DNA of 64,000 bases from Saccharum officinarum (lineage: Eukaryota; Streptophyta; Magnoliopsida; Poales; Poaceae). The translations under genes were made by a program, and so were the position numbers. Below are positions 22,490 through 33,879 of the stretch, in pieces (position 1 is the first letter of the stretch; each line of letters opens with the position of its first letter). The stretch covers positions 77,786,502 through 77,850,501 of the forward strand of contig CM036201.1 in the NCBI GenBank assembly GCA_020631735.1, in the 5' to 3' direction. The notes under the pieces are model-generated. The model was not told the DNA's origin and did no database searches. It saw nothing but the letters and a program-made list of their open reading frames with translations.

Positions 22490-22990
22490 ATAATTTTCTT
22501 GAAGGGATATAAATATCAATATTGGCTCATATTCAATCAAATTTAGAAATAAATCAAATACTCTTTAACACACATGCTTAATCCGACGTTGGTCAAAATA
22601 AACATGCATGTCACTTATTACATTTCAAATCAAGATGATTAAGTCTAAAATTATATTACTTATTACATCTTTTATCATGATGATAAAAACTAAAAACTAA
22701 ATTCTTCTTCATAAGGAGTACATTAAATGCATCTTTTAAAATAAACTCTTAATGTTCTATTTCTTTCTTGGATCAATATCCTAGAATTCTTTTCTTTTGA
22801 AGCCATTCTTTAAAGAGACCGCAGTCCCTTATACAATGGCCTTCTATCTACAAAAATTTTGCATTTTTCATCTTCTAAGTCACAACTACCCAGCTCATTT
22901 TCTTTTCACCCTTCAAGAATAAAGGCATGAAGTTCTCTGTCTGAAAACATTAATAAAAAATCAACAATAATGCTCATTAAACTTTTAAAA

Positions 22991-23877
22991 CTTTATGTTC
23001 TATTCTATATCAATGTTGGGCAGAAATAGAATGAAAACAATATTATTCTATGTTAATTCCATATCACCGTTGGGCAGAAATGAAATTAACATATTTAAAC
23101 TCAATTATCTTATAACCCTCTTCAAAATTAAATTCTTCCGTTGGTTCGAATTTAATTTTGAAGATCATTATCATCATTGCGGCGGAAACATGTAAATACA
23201 TTACATTCTGCTCGCTCTAGAGCATCTATTGTCTCTTATCTATTCTCTGAAAATTAGTCACTTTGATGCAAAATTCATCAGAGATTTAAACTTTAAACAT
23301 AAAACTCATAGAATTATAATATTGTTATCATCAACGTTGGTCAGAAAATAACAATATCATAATTTTCTTTAAACATAAACTCTTAAATAAATTTATAATA
23401 TTGTTATCATCAACGTTGGTCAGAAAATAACAATATTATAATTTAACTTAACTATAAACCGACTATTCCTCCAATTAAAATTTTCCCGTTGGTTTCAATT
23501 TTAACTGGAGGGTAAACTTTTCTTCATTTACTGAATAATTATAACTGCTCTTCAAATTAAATCCTCCCGTTGGTTCGAATTTAATGAGAAGACAAAACTT
23601 TTTCTTTGCAGCGGAAACATAAACAATTCTTTATCTACTTTTCAGAAGCACTTTCTTTAATTCATACAATTGTCCTCTGCACTAATTCTACATCACCGTT
23701 GGGCAGAAATAGAATTAATGCATGACACACTCATAAACAACGTCATAACATTGTTATTAATCAACATTGGTCATGATAATAACAATATTACTTTACCATT
23801 AAAACCATACTTAAAATGACAATATCCAGAAGCACTTAATTACTGTTTACTCAGATTTCAACGTTGGTGAAAAAAGA
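22991..23877. repeat. Array of about ten hairpins with different stems and a common GTTGG loop
   Basis: Each unit is an AT-rich inverted repeat of 7-18 bp around a loop containing CAACGTTGG, CACCGTTGG, CCCGTTGG or a close variant. The clearest is 23120-23163, with perfect 15-bp arms. Others lie at 23002-23032, 23050-23092, 23312-23364, 23390-23445, 23468-23511, 23549-23592, 23680-23721, 23748-23790 and a short one at 23851-23876. Stems differ in sequence between units but remain self-complementary. They lie between a primer site and pol remnant of the old Copia element, where an RNA leader or gag would be. Confidence 0.85.
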
Positions 23878-23899
23878 GCAAGATTTAGCATTATTTCAA

Positions 23900-24854
23900 T
23901 GCTTCTGGAAAAGGAAAAACAAAAGAAAAAAAATCATAAGCTTTACTTTGCAATTGGGCCGAAAACCTCCACGTGCACTGTGTTGTCGCAGCCCAGCTGA
24001 GCAAGCAGCCCGAGGCCCAGCCATATCCGCATCCGTCCCCAGCCCAGTTCGCCCGAGCGCTTGCTTGCGGCCCACTCGACGAAAACGGCCCAAGGTCGAG
24101 CCGCGCGCCATGCGCTCCTGCGTCCCAGGCCGCAACCTGGGCCTGGGCCGAGATTTCTTTCGCCCGCCTGGGCTATATCTGGCCCGAGCGAACCCTGACC
24201 GTCCGTTTCAATCGGACGGCTCGCCTTGCTTCTCGGCCGATCAAAAACCAGGCGCCGGTCAGCCCTTCCTTGGAAAACCCTAGCCATTTCATTTGCTCTG
24301 GCCCTCTCTCTCTTCGCAGCCGAGCACAACCGACCGAGCGAGCAGCGACCATGGCGCCGTCGCCGGCCCCCTCGCCGACACGCGTGCTCCCCAACGGGTG
24401 AGCACGCCGCCGTCGAGCGGCCTGGCCACGGCGCCCCCTTGCCGAGCCCGGAGAGCCAGCTCCCTGACTCGTCTTCTTCTCCCGCACCGGCGAAGGGCCG
24501 GCTCGGCTCTTCTTCTCCCACGCCGGCGAAGGTGGGTCCGTTCCCCGTTTCCCTTCTTCCCCTTTTCTTTCTCCGATTTGGATTTTGTTCCTCTTTTCCA
24601 AACTGGAGGTGGGGATTAGGGTTAGGGTTAGTGTGCCGACCCCTGTTCTTTTCTTTCCTTCCTTTCTTTCTTTGATTTCTTCTCTTTTGGATTCAAGATC
24701 GAGATGGGGATACTTTCTAGGTACTGTTTCTCTTCCCCGTTGAAGGCTTTTACGGGTTTAGGGTTCGTGAACCCCTTCTGTGATCCGAATGGATCTTGTT
24801 CTATTTTCTTTCTTCTTTTACCCGGTTAGGGTTAGGGATACAGAGGCAACCTGA
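23900..24854 (-). other. GC-rich probable leader of the old Copia element; no supported gene
   Basis: This stretch sits directly inside the primer site at 24855-24865. It is GC-rich with many GGCCC/GGGCC words, and ORFs of 100-190 codons appear in several frames on both strands, the pattern of GC bias and not of coding. A (TTAGGG)3-like run at 24610 is too short to be telomeric. I see no recognisable domain. Confidence 0.45.
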
Positions 24855-24865
24855 CTCTGATACCA
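24855..24865 (-). other. Primer binding site, old Copia element
   Basis: Minus strand TGGTATCAGAG, one base from the LTR end, is the exact common initiator-Met tRNA primer site. Confidence 0.7.
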
Positions 24866-24866
24866 T

Positions 24867-25261
24867 TGATGGAAAGTAGGATTGGTACCTCTGTGCGTAA
24901 CCCGCAGATCCGCCCTGGACAATAGCGTCGTGACCTCGCAGACAACGGTGTCGAGGCAGCTCCGGCTCAGTGGCGAGGTATAGTGGTGGTCCAGAGGGGC
25001 CGGTGTAGACCTGCAGGGGCGACGGCGGTGGTGGGGCACATCCCGTCGCTTATAGCCTCTCCTCTAGATCGGTCTAGGAAAAGAGGTGGGACAGTTACTG
25101 TGGCGTCAAACCTCGTGTTGTGTGCCCCTGCCCCACCTCCTCTTTATTGAGCTGCGCGACGGGGGCCCACCAGCCCGTTGAACGGCCGGATACCCCCGAT
25201 CAGGGTATGATCAAGGCCCTGACTTGATCGTTGGACCGAGTCAGGAGGAGATCAACTAACA
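24867..25261 (-). repeat. Putative 5' LTR of old Copia element, 395 bp
   Basis: On the minus strand it begins TGTTAGTTGATC and ends CTTTCCATCA next to the primer site, so TG..CA ends and position agree. The partner LTR is not in the window. Its right edge at 25261/25262 abuts LINE sequence, suggesting insertion into the LINE relic. Confidence 0.6.
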
Positions 25262-25900
25262 GCTACAAGTACCTTGCTACCGGACATGGTTGTCGTCTAT
25301 GTAGATACGTATATCTCAATCTTTGATCCTTAGCGGAGTCGTCGAAAAATATGTTTCCATTTAGATGCACCAAATACTTGAGCACGTCGTGTGCATGGCA
25401 TGGGGACACACTTTTCAGCAATAGACGACAAACCATTGCCAGTATGAAGAGCATTGGCGATAATGGATATCCTTGTCCCGATCCCCTCCGGTGTTTGATT
25501 GGTTTTCCTGGTGTCCTATTGAACAGACCCCTTGAAGAGGTTTTGGACCAAATGACAGAGATCAGAACACGCCACCTCTGTCCAAACCCAATACAACGTA
25601 GGACTTCCAGTAAATATTTCCATCAAACACTGTCAAATGCCTTAGCAATGTCTAGCTTGATGAACAACAATGGTGTTTTGGCTTTGTGAAAGAGGTTCAT
25701 TGCACCTTGTACATACCGGAAGTTGTCGAGGATGTATGCTTTGCGCTTTGATGAATGCACTCTGCTTGTTGGATACTAGATTTGGTAACTAGAGTGCCAA
25801 CAAGGGATTGGCTAAGATTTTCCCCATTATTTTAGTGACCCTATGCATAAGGCTTATTGGTCTCCCACGGTATTCGCCCCCTGCTAACTGACCTTCTGGC
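25262..25900 (-). pseudogene. LINE (L1-type) reverse-transcriptase fragment
   Basis: The minus strand preserves typical non-LTR RT blocks in order: KIMGKILANPL and SNKQSAFI (25860-25760), FIKLDIAKAFDSV (about 25670-25620), and GYPLSPMLFILAM in place of GDPLSP (about 25480-25430). A stop follows SV, and frames shift several times, so it is dead. No 3' end, poly-A tail or target-site duplication can be seen because the Copia LTR abuts it. Confidence 0.8.
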
Positions 25901-26460
25901 GAGTTATCATGGCGTCTCACGCTCCAAGAGTATTATGCCAAGGCAAGAGATGGATAAACAACAAGAACGTTTCTCAATTGCAACCATAAAAATCAAGATA
26001 CTTGTGCGAAATGGCGGTGTAAACAACAAGATATGCATGGTCAATGAAGACATGTTTCTTCCAAGTTTCCTCTGAATATAATCTTCCTTGATGTCAGTGG
26101 GTATATCCCTATCTGTACAGAATCAGATAGCTTTTTTAACATAAAAAAAATCTCACAGGTGGTGCAATGGTCTGCCAGTATTTCAGGACACGCTGTGGTC
26201 ACCTTCTACGAGCTCATGGCGATAAGGATTAAGGAAGGCCCTGCTGCTGACGTAGAACATTGTGTAATCCCCCAGTACAAGAACACTAGCCTAGTTCCAA
26301 AGTCCAAAGTTTGTCCCTTTTTGACCCTTGCTATAATCACCACGGCCTGTCCGATGTTACGCCATAACAAAATTTATACAGCACAATCATCTTAGTTTCC
26401 AAGGCTGATCCATCATCCATCCATATATGTAATTCCATATGGAGTACATGCATAATCTCT
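25901..26460. other. Non-coding intergenic sequence
   Basis: No conserved coding text, tRNA or structured repeat was found. A poly-A stretch at 26142-26151 might be the tail of a small retroposed piece. I see nothing else. Confidence 0.4.
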
Positions 26461-26471
26461 TGGCCACATCC

Positions 26472-26479
26472 ATATATAC
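26472..26479 (+). promoter_or_regulatory. Candidate TATA box of the small ORF at 26601
   Basis: ATATATAC within CCATATATACAAG lies about 125 bp before the first ATG and 180 bp before the second. Position and sequence fit a plant TATA element; a transcript start is not verifiable here. Confidence 0.4.
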
Positions 26480-26600
26480 AAGTCACCACACCAAGAACAG
26501 GTCTGAATTTTCTTTCATCACCATCCCAGATCACCACCTCCAGGCTCTAGAGACTGGAGGAGAGGAGTAATAATAAATAAGAGAAGAAAAAAAAAAGAAA

Positions 26601-27095
26601 ATGTGCCTTTTACAGTGCTGTTGCTCTTGCCATCTCAAGTTGATCTTGGACAGGATGGTGCCGAGCTGCCTGCAGCTGCAGGACCCAAGGCAGAGCGAGA
26701 GGCTGCCCCTGGCGGCGGCGGCCGGAGCGGAGGCGAGGCACGTCACCCTGGAGGAGATGCTGTACCCGCCGCCGAGCTGGGAGACGGAGGCTGCTGCGAC
26801 GCCGTCGCGGCGCAGCTCCCCGAAGGTGTGCCCGGTGAACCTGGCCGACCTGTTCTCCGACGAGGAGGACGAAGCACACTCCGGGAGCGGCGGCGGTTAC
26901 TCCCCTCCGGACGTCGTCAACGAGAGCGTGTCCATGTCCATCGTCAGCCGGGCGTCGCTCCGGAGCCTGCACAGCGTGTCCCGGAGGGTCAGCTTCAGGT
27001 CCCCCGACGAGTCCGACGTGTTCATCATCCCGGCGAGAAGCCACACGGACGACGACGACGAGTGGAGTGGTGACGGTGAGCCAAGCAGGACGTGA
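26601..27095 (+). CDS. Uncharacterised small acidic/serine-rich protein
   Basis: The ORF has 164 codons, or 146 from the Met at codon 19 (26655), which has the better start context (A at -3, G at +4) and begins MVPSCLQLQDPRQSERLP. Coding GC is high, as in the neighbouring gene. Visible features: an Ala-rich N-terminal part, VTLEEMLYPPPSWE, a KVCPVNLADLFSDEEDE block, a Ser/Arg-rich stretch (SIVSRASLRSLHSVSRRVSF) that could be a phosphorylation region, and an Asp-rich end (HTDDDDEW). No signal peptide or membrane segment is evident and I do not recognise the family. The Cys-rich first 18 residues may be untranslated. It lies 535 bp upstream of the calcium pump, same strand, and could be its own gene or, less likely, part of a longer transcript. 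Confidence 0.55.
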   Translation: MCLLQCCCSCHLKLILDRMVPSCLQLQDPRQSERLPLAAAAGAEARHVTLEEMLYPPPSWETEAAATPSRRSSPKVCPVNLADLFSDEEDEAHSGSGGGYSPPDVVNESVSMSIVSRASLRSLHSVSRRVSFRSPDESDVFIIPARSHTDDDDEWSGDGEPSRT

Positions 27096-27629
27096 CCGTG
27101 AAGGGGAATGAGAGCTTCAGAGGAGAGGATTCAGGCGTGACCGCGTGAGTGCGTGCCAGTGGCATGCATGACACGTCCAGGATTGCTGTTTGTTTCTTGG
27201 CATGGATGTTTATGTTGCATTCTTGGCTTGTTTTTGCCGTGACAATGTACACACCTGTAGACTGCTGACTGCATCGATATCTCCGGCGTTTCAGGGTGGT
27301 TTTGAGTAGTGGCAGACCACAAATTCCGGCAGATTTCCGAGAGTGGAGGAGGAGGTGGCAGTCGCTCCGTCGATGGGCTGCCCTCCATCACTCTCCTGCC
27401 GTCCGTCTTGTTCGGATCCTGAACAAACCACCACGCCTCGTCCTTTCCCCTCCCCTCCTCTCCATCGGCGTACTTGCGCATGTCCTGAGTAGTCCTGACC
27501 AACCCATCGCCATCGCCATAGCATCGGGATCGAGCAGCTCGCCGAGAATGCTGCAGCTGGGCTGAGGAGAGCGAGAGATCGAGAGATCATCGAGGGTGTG
27601 ACCGTGTGAGCGAGCGAGGGAGGTGAAAG
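27096..27629 (+). promoter_or_regulatory. Intergenic region and probable promoter/5' UTR of the calcium pump gene
   Basis: The 534 bp between the small ORF and the pump start turns purine-rich (GAGAGCGAGAGATCGAGAG) near 27570-27620, as plant 5' UTRs often do. No TATA box stands out. The upstream half should contain the small ORF's 3' UTR. Confidence 0.45.
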
Positions 27630-30600
27630 ATGGAGAGCTACCTGAACGAGAACTTCGGGGGCGTGAAGGCGAAGCACTCGTCGGACGAGGCGCTGGGGCG
27701 ATGGCGGAGCGTCGTCGGCGTCGTCAAGAACCCCACCAGGCGGTTCCGCTTCACCGCCAACCTGGGCAAGCGCTCCGAGGCCGCCGCCATGAAGCGGTCC
27801 AACCAGGAGAAGCTGCGGGTCGTCGTGCTCGTCTCCAAGGCCGCGCTGCAGTTCATCCACGGCCTTCCCCCGCAGGGCGACTACGCCGTCCCCGCCGACG
27901 TCAAGGCGGCGGGCTTCGGCATCTGCGCCGAGGAGCTGAGCTCCATCGTGGAGAGCCACGACGTGAAGAAGCTCAAGTCCCACGGCGGCGTCGACGGCCT
28001 CGTGTCCAGGATGTCCACCTCGGCGTCCGACGGACTCGCCGCCGATAACAACAAGCTGATGGCGGCGCGGCAGGAGGTCTTCGGCGTCAACCACTTCGCC
28101 GAGGCGGAGCAACGCAGCCTCTGGGTCTTCGTGTGGGAGGCGCTCCAGGACATGACGCTCATGATCCTCGCCGCCTGCGCGCTCGTCTCCCTCCTCGTGG
28201 GGATCGCCACCGAAGGGTGGCCCCACGGCGCGCACGACGGGCTCGGCATCGTCGCCAGCATCCTGCTCGTCGTCTTCGTCACCGCCACCAGCGACTACCG
28301 CCAGTCGCTGCAGTTCAAGGACCTTGACAAGGAGAAGAAGAAGATCACCATGCAGGTCACGCGGAGCGGCTACCGCCAGAAGCTCTCCATCTACGACCTC
28401 CTCGCCGGCGACATCGTCCACCTCTCCATCGGCGACCAGGTGCCCGCGGACGGGCTCTTCGTGTCCGGCTTCTCCCTGCTCATCAACGAGTCCAGCCTCA
28501 CCGGCGAGAGCGAGCCCGTCGCGGTGAGCGCCGAGAACCCGTTCCTGCTGTCGGGGACCAAGGTACAGGACGGCGCGTGCAAGATGCTCGTCACCACCGT
28601 CGGCATGAGGACGCAGTGGGGCAAGCTGATGGCCACGCTAAGCGAGGGCGGCGACGACGAGACGCCGCTCCAGGTCAAGCTCAACGGCGTCGCCACCATC
28701 ATCGGCAAGATCGGCCTCGCCTTCGCCGTCGTCACATTCGCGGTGCTCACCCAGGGCCTCTTCTGGCGCAAGCTCGCCGACGGCTCCTACTTCAGCTGGA
28801 CCGGCGACGACGCGCTGGAGCTGCTCGAGTTCTTCGCCATCGCGGTCACCATCGTCGTCGTGGCCGTCCCCGAGGGCCTCCCTCTCGCCGTGACGCTCAG
28901 CCTCGCGTTCGCCATGAAGAAGATGATGAACGACAAGGCGCTCGTCCGGCACCTCGCGGCCTGCGAGACCATGGGCTCCGCCACCACCATCTGCAGCGAC
29001 AAGACCGGCACGCTCACCACCAACCACATGACCGTCGTCAAGGCCTGTATCTGCGGCAAGATCAAGGACGTCAACAGCTCCGCGGAGACCAAGACGCTGC
29101 CCTCCGACCTGCCGGCGTCCGTCGTGGCCATGCTCCTGCAGTCCATCTTCAACAACACCGGCGGCGACGTCGTGCTCAACCAGGACGGCAAGCGCGAGAT
29201 CCTGGGCACGCCCACCGAGGCCGCCATCCTGGAGTTCGGCCTCTCCCTCGGCGGCGACTTCTCGGCGGTGCGCAAGGCGAGCACGCTCCTCAAGGTGGAG
29301 CCCTTCAACTCGGCCAAGAAGAGGATGGGGGTGGTCATCCAGCTCCCCGGCGGCGCGCTGCGGGCGCACTGCAAGGGCGCGTCGGAGATCATCCTGGCGT
29401 CCTGCACCAGGTACCTGGACGAGCACGGCAACGTCGTCGCCCTCGACGGCGCGACAGCGGACCACCTCAGGGCCACCATCGACAGCTTCGCCAACGAGGC
29501 GCTCCGGACGCTGTGCCTCGCCTACGTCGACGTCGGCGACGGGTTCTCGGCGAACGATCAGATTCCGATGGACGGGTACACGTGCATCGGCGTCGTGGGG
29601 ATCAAGGACCCCGTCCGTCCCGGCGTGAAGGAGTCGGTGGCAATCTGCAGGTCGGCAGGCATCACCGTCAGGATGGTTACTGGTGACAACATCAACACGG
29701 CCAAGGCGATTGCGCGGGAATGCGGCATTTTAACTGAAGGTGGCGTCGCCATTGAAGGCCCGGACTTCAGAGTCAAGAGAGAAGAAGAACTGCAAGAACT
29801 GATACCAAAAATACAGGTGGTTTGACATTGATAGATAAACTACTTATTACCTTCCATAGCAACATTTCTGGAGTTCATTTGTTGGTTTCACGATGCGATT
29901 CAGGTGATGGCAAGATCTTCGCCGCTTGACAAGCACACCTTGGTTAAGCATCTACGAACTACATTTGATGAAGTTGTTGCGGTGACCGGCGATGGCACAA
30001 ATGATGCGCCTGCGCTACATGAAGCCGACATTGGGCTTGCTATGGGCATTGCTGGCACTGAGGTACTATTTACTTCATTTTTCCTAAATTAGATACTGGA
30101 ATTACTTTCACATGACTATGATCAGCATTAAGTGTACATCAAACTTACAATGTACTAATTGGTAGTCATATTTGTTCAGCATGTTTTCTCCTCTGCTGTT
30201 ATTTGACATCATTGTTACATCTAACTGGCAATTTTATTAGTTGAATGAGCTCATTCACCACTTCCTTTTTAATGTTTGAAGGTGGCAAAAGAGAGTGCCG
30301 ATGTTATTATTCTCGATGACAACTTCTCCACCATAGTCACTGTTGCCAAATGGGGTCGATCGGTGTACATCAACATTCAGAAGTTTGTGCAGTTTCAGCT
30401 GACAGTCAATGTCGTTGCTCTCATTGTGAACTTCTCTTCAGCTTGCTTGATAGGTAAATCTCACACTGGTGCATTCATCTAAGGTGATTCCAATCTGAAA
30501 CTGAAGTAGACTGGCTCTGAAACACGAAAATAATTCGTCGCCATAAAACCATGTATTGCTTCACTGAGCCCATTGCTATGTTGCATTGCATCAGCTACTG

Positions 30601-31501
30601 CTGCATACTCATCAACATGCTATTCCAACTATGATACAACATCAGAATGTGCACCTTATAACAGATGTATTAATACTGAAAAGGATCTAAATTTGGCCAT
30701 TCTTATAGTACTGATGTAACAGATCTTAAACTTCTTAGCTAGCTTCTTTCGTAACTCATTGTCGCTTATTCTTACGCATCTGCTTGTCAATTCAGGGAGT
30801 GCTCCCCTGACTGCTGTGCAGTTGCTCTGGGTCAACATGATCATGGACACACTAGGAGCACTGGCACTGGCCACAGAACCTCCAAACGATGAGCTCATGA
30901 AGAGAACTCCTGTCGGAAGGAAAGGAAACTTCATCAGCAACATCATGTGGAGGAACATCATGGGACAGGCCTTCTACCAGTTCCTTGTGATTTGGTATCT
31001 GCAGTCTCAAGGGAAATGGCTCTTCGGAATCGAGGGCGCCAACTCAGACCTAGTCCTGAACACAATCATCTTCAACTGCTTTGTATTCTGCCAGGTAATG
31101 TGGAGGTTCTTCTTGCACTTATGGCAACCTGGCAAAGTATGATTACTGAGAATTTCAAATGTTTCTGAATACTGAACAAACGTACCGTAAACAAAATTTT
31201 GTTAGATTTTTTATCATGTGAAGCTGCACTGAATTCCTTCTCGATCATGCAGGTTTTCAATGAGGTGAGCTCAAGAGAGATGGAGAGGATAAATGTGTTC
31301 CAAGGCATTCTAGACAATAACGTGTTCGCCATGGTCCTCGGCAGCACCGTCGTCTTCCAGTTCATAATCATACAGTGCCTCGGCAGCTTCGCCAACACGA
31401 CCCCTCTCAGCTTCACGCAGTGGATGGCCTGCATCGCCATCGGATTCATAGGAATGCCTATCGCCGTCGCGGTTAAGATGGTTCCGGTGGATTCTGTGTA
31501 G
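27630..31501 (+). CDS. ACA: Autoinhibited P2B-type Ca2+-ATPase, five exons
   Basis: Exons are 27630-29816, 29904-30062, 30282-30453, 30796-31094 and 31253-31501, all with GT..AG introns, giving 1021 aa, normal for plant ACA pumps. It drives Ca2+ out of the cytosol using ATP. The N-terminal calmodulin-binding/autoinhibitory region is about residues 21-45 ([15 protein letters not shown], then basic RRFRF). Then follow the actuator loop TGES (291-294), PEGLP of TM4 (414-418), phosphorylated Asp457 in SDKTGT, nucleotide site KGAS (Lys582), TGDN (684-687) and GDGTND (758-763). N853 and D857 in TM6 are Ca2+ ligands of the family. Ten membrane spans fit. The start has A at -3 and G at +4. Exon 1 is extremely GC-rich and later exons are not. 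All key residues are intact. Membrane (plasma, endoplasmic reticulum or vacuolar) and exact paralogue cannot be told from sequence alone. Confidence 0.96.
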
Positions 31502-31900
31502 GGAAAATACACTCTCAGAATTCAGAAACTGAAGCCAGCAGGCAGTCAGTTCTGGCCATTGCTTGCCCATATTCCTTGTTTATGATCTAGAATTCTAGAG
31601 GTCGACCACCAAGGCATGCAATGGGCTCGATTCTGAAAAGTGTTGATTAGAATCTTGTAGCTCTTGATGTTTCAATTTTTTTCCCAGATGTTCTTCCTTT
31701 GGAAGTAGTAACTGTTGGCTTGAAATGTTTACAGCAGCACCGATTTTTTTTAAGAACAGAACAGGCTTTATTCATTTGTGATTCTACAAAGGGTTGTCTC
31801 TTGAGATATTATGCTGCTGTTTTCTTGTAACATGCTCCTTGCTACATTAGCATGTTAAGCAAGCACTGAGGGGTGTCCATCAACACTGGGAGGCTCTTTA
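31502..31900 (+). other. 3' UTR and downstream flank of the calcium pump gene
   Basis: The stretch following the stop is T-rich with no canonical AATAAA in the first 250 bp, as is common in plants; the likely poly-A zone is about 31650-31850. There is no further ORF of interest. Confidence 0.4.
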
Positions 31901-33632
31901 GATCCTAGAACTAAAATATAGCCTATCGTGTGATAATAGGTTAAAACATATATAAGCAAACAAAAGCTAACGATCTCTAACCACCAATTGGAGCTAGTTT
32001 AGAAGAGTTCCAGCTCCTCCTAAAAAGGCTTTGGCTTTAGTTTCTTTGGAAGTTGGAGCATCTTCTCTGATGGAGTGAACCATTTTGAAAAATGTTTGAT
32101 AAAAACAACTTCAGTGACAATTTCGTAATTATATGTGTCTATGGTTGGCACATTTTCATCAAAAACCGAATCTCGAACCGAACCAAACGGTTGTTTTTTT
32201 GGTTCAGCTTTGGTTTTCGATTTTGGGAATTTCGATTGTCAGCTCAGTGTTTGGTTTTTATAGGAAACGTAAACCGATCCAACCGAAGAGTCCATTGCGC
32301 ACATCTCCGCCTCATGGGTTTATGGGTTTGGGTACTATACCTCTATACACATGCCCACAAACCCACTAGGTTGGGCTTTTTGCCCATTAACAAGTCTATG
32401 TGTAGAGAAATTGACTCAAACCCATGTCCTAAAATAGAATAAAAACCCGTCAGGTTCTGGGTTTCAGGTACCTATTGCCATCCCCACTGCGGGGGCGTAG
32501 TGCAAGCATGGCGTGGGGGCGGCTGTGAAGAGATGAGGCAGAGGCATGAGCATGGAGAGGTGAGGAGGCGAGATTGCGAGGCGTGGCGGCGCCGCGACAC
32601 GGTTGGGAGGCACGGAGATAGGCATGCAGCGGTGCAACATGGCTAGGAGGCACGGGGATGATGGTGGCTCAACTTGAGGCAGCAAGCCGAACAAAGAAGT
32701 TGCAAGGGTGGAGGTAGTCTCAGGTTTCTCGGTTTATCGCCAAGCATGGATGGTCGTCGTTAAAAAGGCTTAGCGTTTAATCAATTATCCCTTTGTTTAG
32801 TTTCGCTTTTTGAGAGCTAAAAAACAGCAATTGTCTGAAACTGTAATAAGAATTGGCTATGTGAAAAACTCTTGCAAAGACCGGAATAAAATTCCTTTTC
32901 CAAAAAAACCAAAAAAACAATGTAAAAAACCTGACGGTTTTGATTTCTAAAATAATCTGATCGGCTGTTGTTTCCTAGAAAACCAAAATTTTCAAGAACC
33001 AAAAAACTGAACCGAATTGTTTGTTAAGACTGAATGTTGTCTATTTGTGTCACGTTTGTGAAGAGGGTTCAGGACAAGCCATATTTATGTGGCCTTGCTC
33101 TCATACAAAAACGGTTCCAGCTCCTCTGGCTCCTTGCAAGGAGCCATTTTTCATAAGGCTGTTTGGCACGGCTCCACAGCAAGAGCTGCAGGAAGCCGGA
33201 GTCGTGCCAAAGGAGAAATCCCCGGAGTCTATGTCCTGTTAGGTTGTTGCTCAGTGTTGTGCTCACGGGCAATGCCTAGTATGGTCGACTTTATTTAGTT
33301 CGTATATAGGTTGGACTCGCTGCAGCTTATTTGGGCTATAGCTGCTGCAGCTCAACAATAGTATAGTATTCTATTATAGCTAAGATGTGCAGCTGTAGTA
33401 GCCACAATAATCTCAAACAATCATACCCAAAGTCGATTATAAGAACAGTTTGGTTGCACTCTGATCCACCCCAATTCATATGAGTTGGACCCACGTGAAT
33501 GAGTGGATTATTAAAATGTAGCAAACAAGCCCTTATATGGACTAGATTATCTATATAGGATATTAATGGATCATCCGATTCTTAATAACGGTGGACAGGG
33601 TGATGATGGCCCGACGAACAATCCTAATAACA
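31901..33632. other. Intergenic region without recognisable gene
   Basis: It contains AACCGA/CGGTT-rich stretches (32150-32300, 32930-33020), a GC-rich patch at 32480-32690, and around 33100-33215 GGAGCC/GGCTCC inverted words of the kind seen in small MITEs. ORFs do not exceed 116 codons and have no family resemblance. Confidence 0.4.
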
Positions 33633-33635
33633 TTA

Positions 33636-33773
33636 GGGCTTGTTTGGATGTTGTCGGATTCACCTCAATTCACATGTGTTGAGATTGATTAGGTGGAATT
33701 TAGTTCAAGTTCCACTCCAATCGACCCCAGCACATGCGGATTGATATGAATCTGACTACATCCAAACAAGTCC
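33636..33773. mobile_element. Tourist-like MITE, 138 bp
   Basis: Inverted ends GGGCTTGTTTGGATGT and ACATCCAAACAAGTCC with TTA duplicated on both sides (33633-33635, 33774-33776), the PIF/Harbinger target-site pattern. It is bracketed by a 35-bp direct repeat (about 33590-33624 and 33778-33811). Confidence 0.8.
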
Positions 33774-33879
33774 TTAGGTGGATAGGGTGGTGATGGCCCA
33801 ACGAAGAATCCCTTTGTCCAAGACCTAATTAAGCTTATTAGAGCAACTCAAATAGCCTTTTATATGATAATGCTTGGCC

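Noticed and set aside
22336..23877. CRISPR array
   Set aside because: Repeats are not identical, spacing is irregular, units are hairpins with different stems, and the context is plant nuclear DNA.
24600..24635. Interstitial telomere repeat
   Set aside because: Only about three TTAGGG-like units, and the usual plant telomere unit is TTTAGGG.
27291..28421. 376-codon minus-strand ORF and 369-codon plus ORF (28577-29686) overlapping the pump gene
   Set aside because: They are other-frame shadows of the very GC-rich exon 1. The pump frame carries all P-type ATPase motifs.
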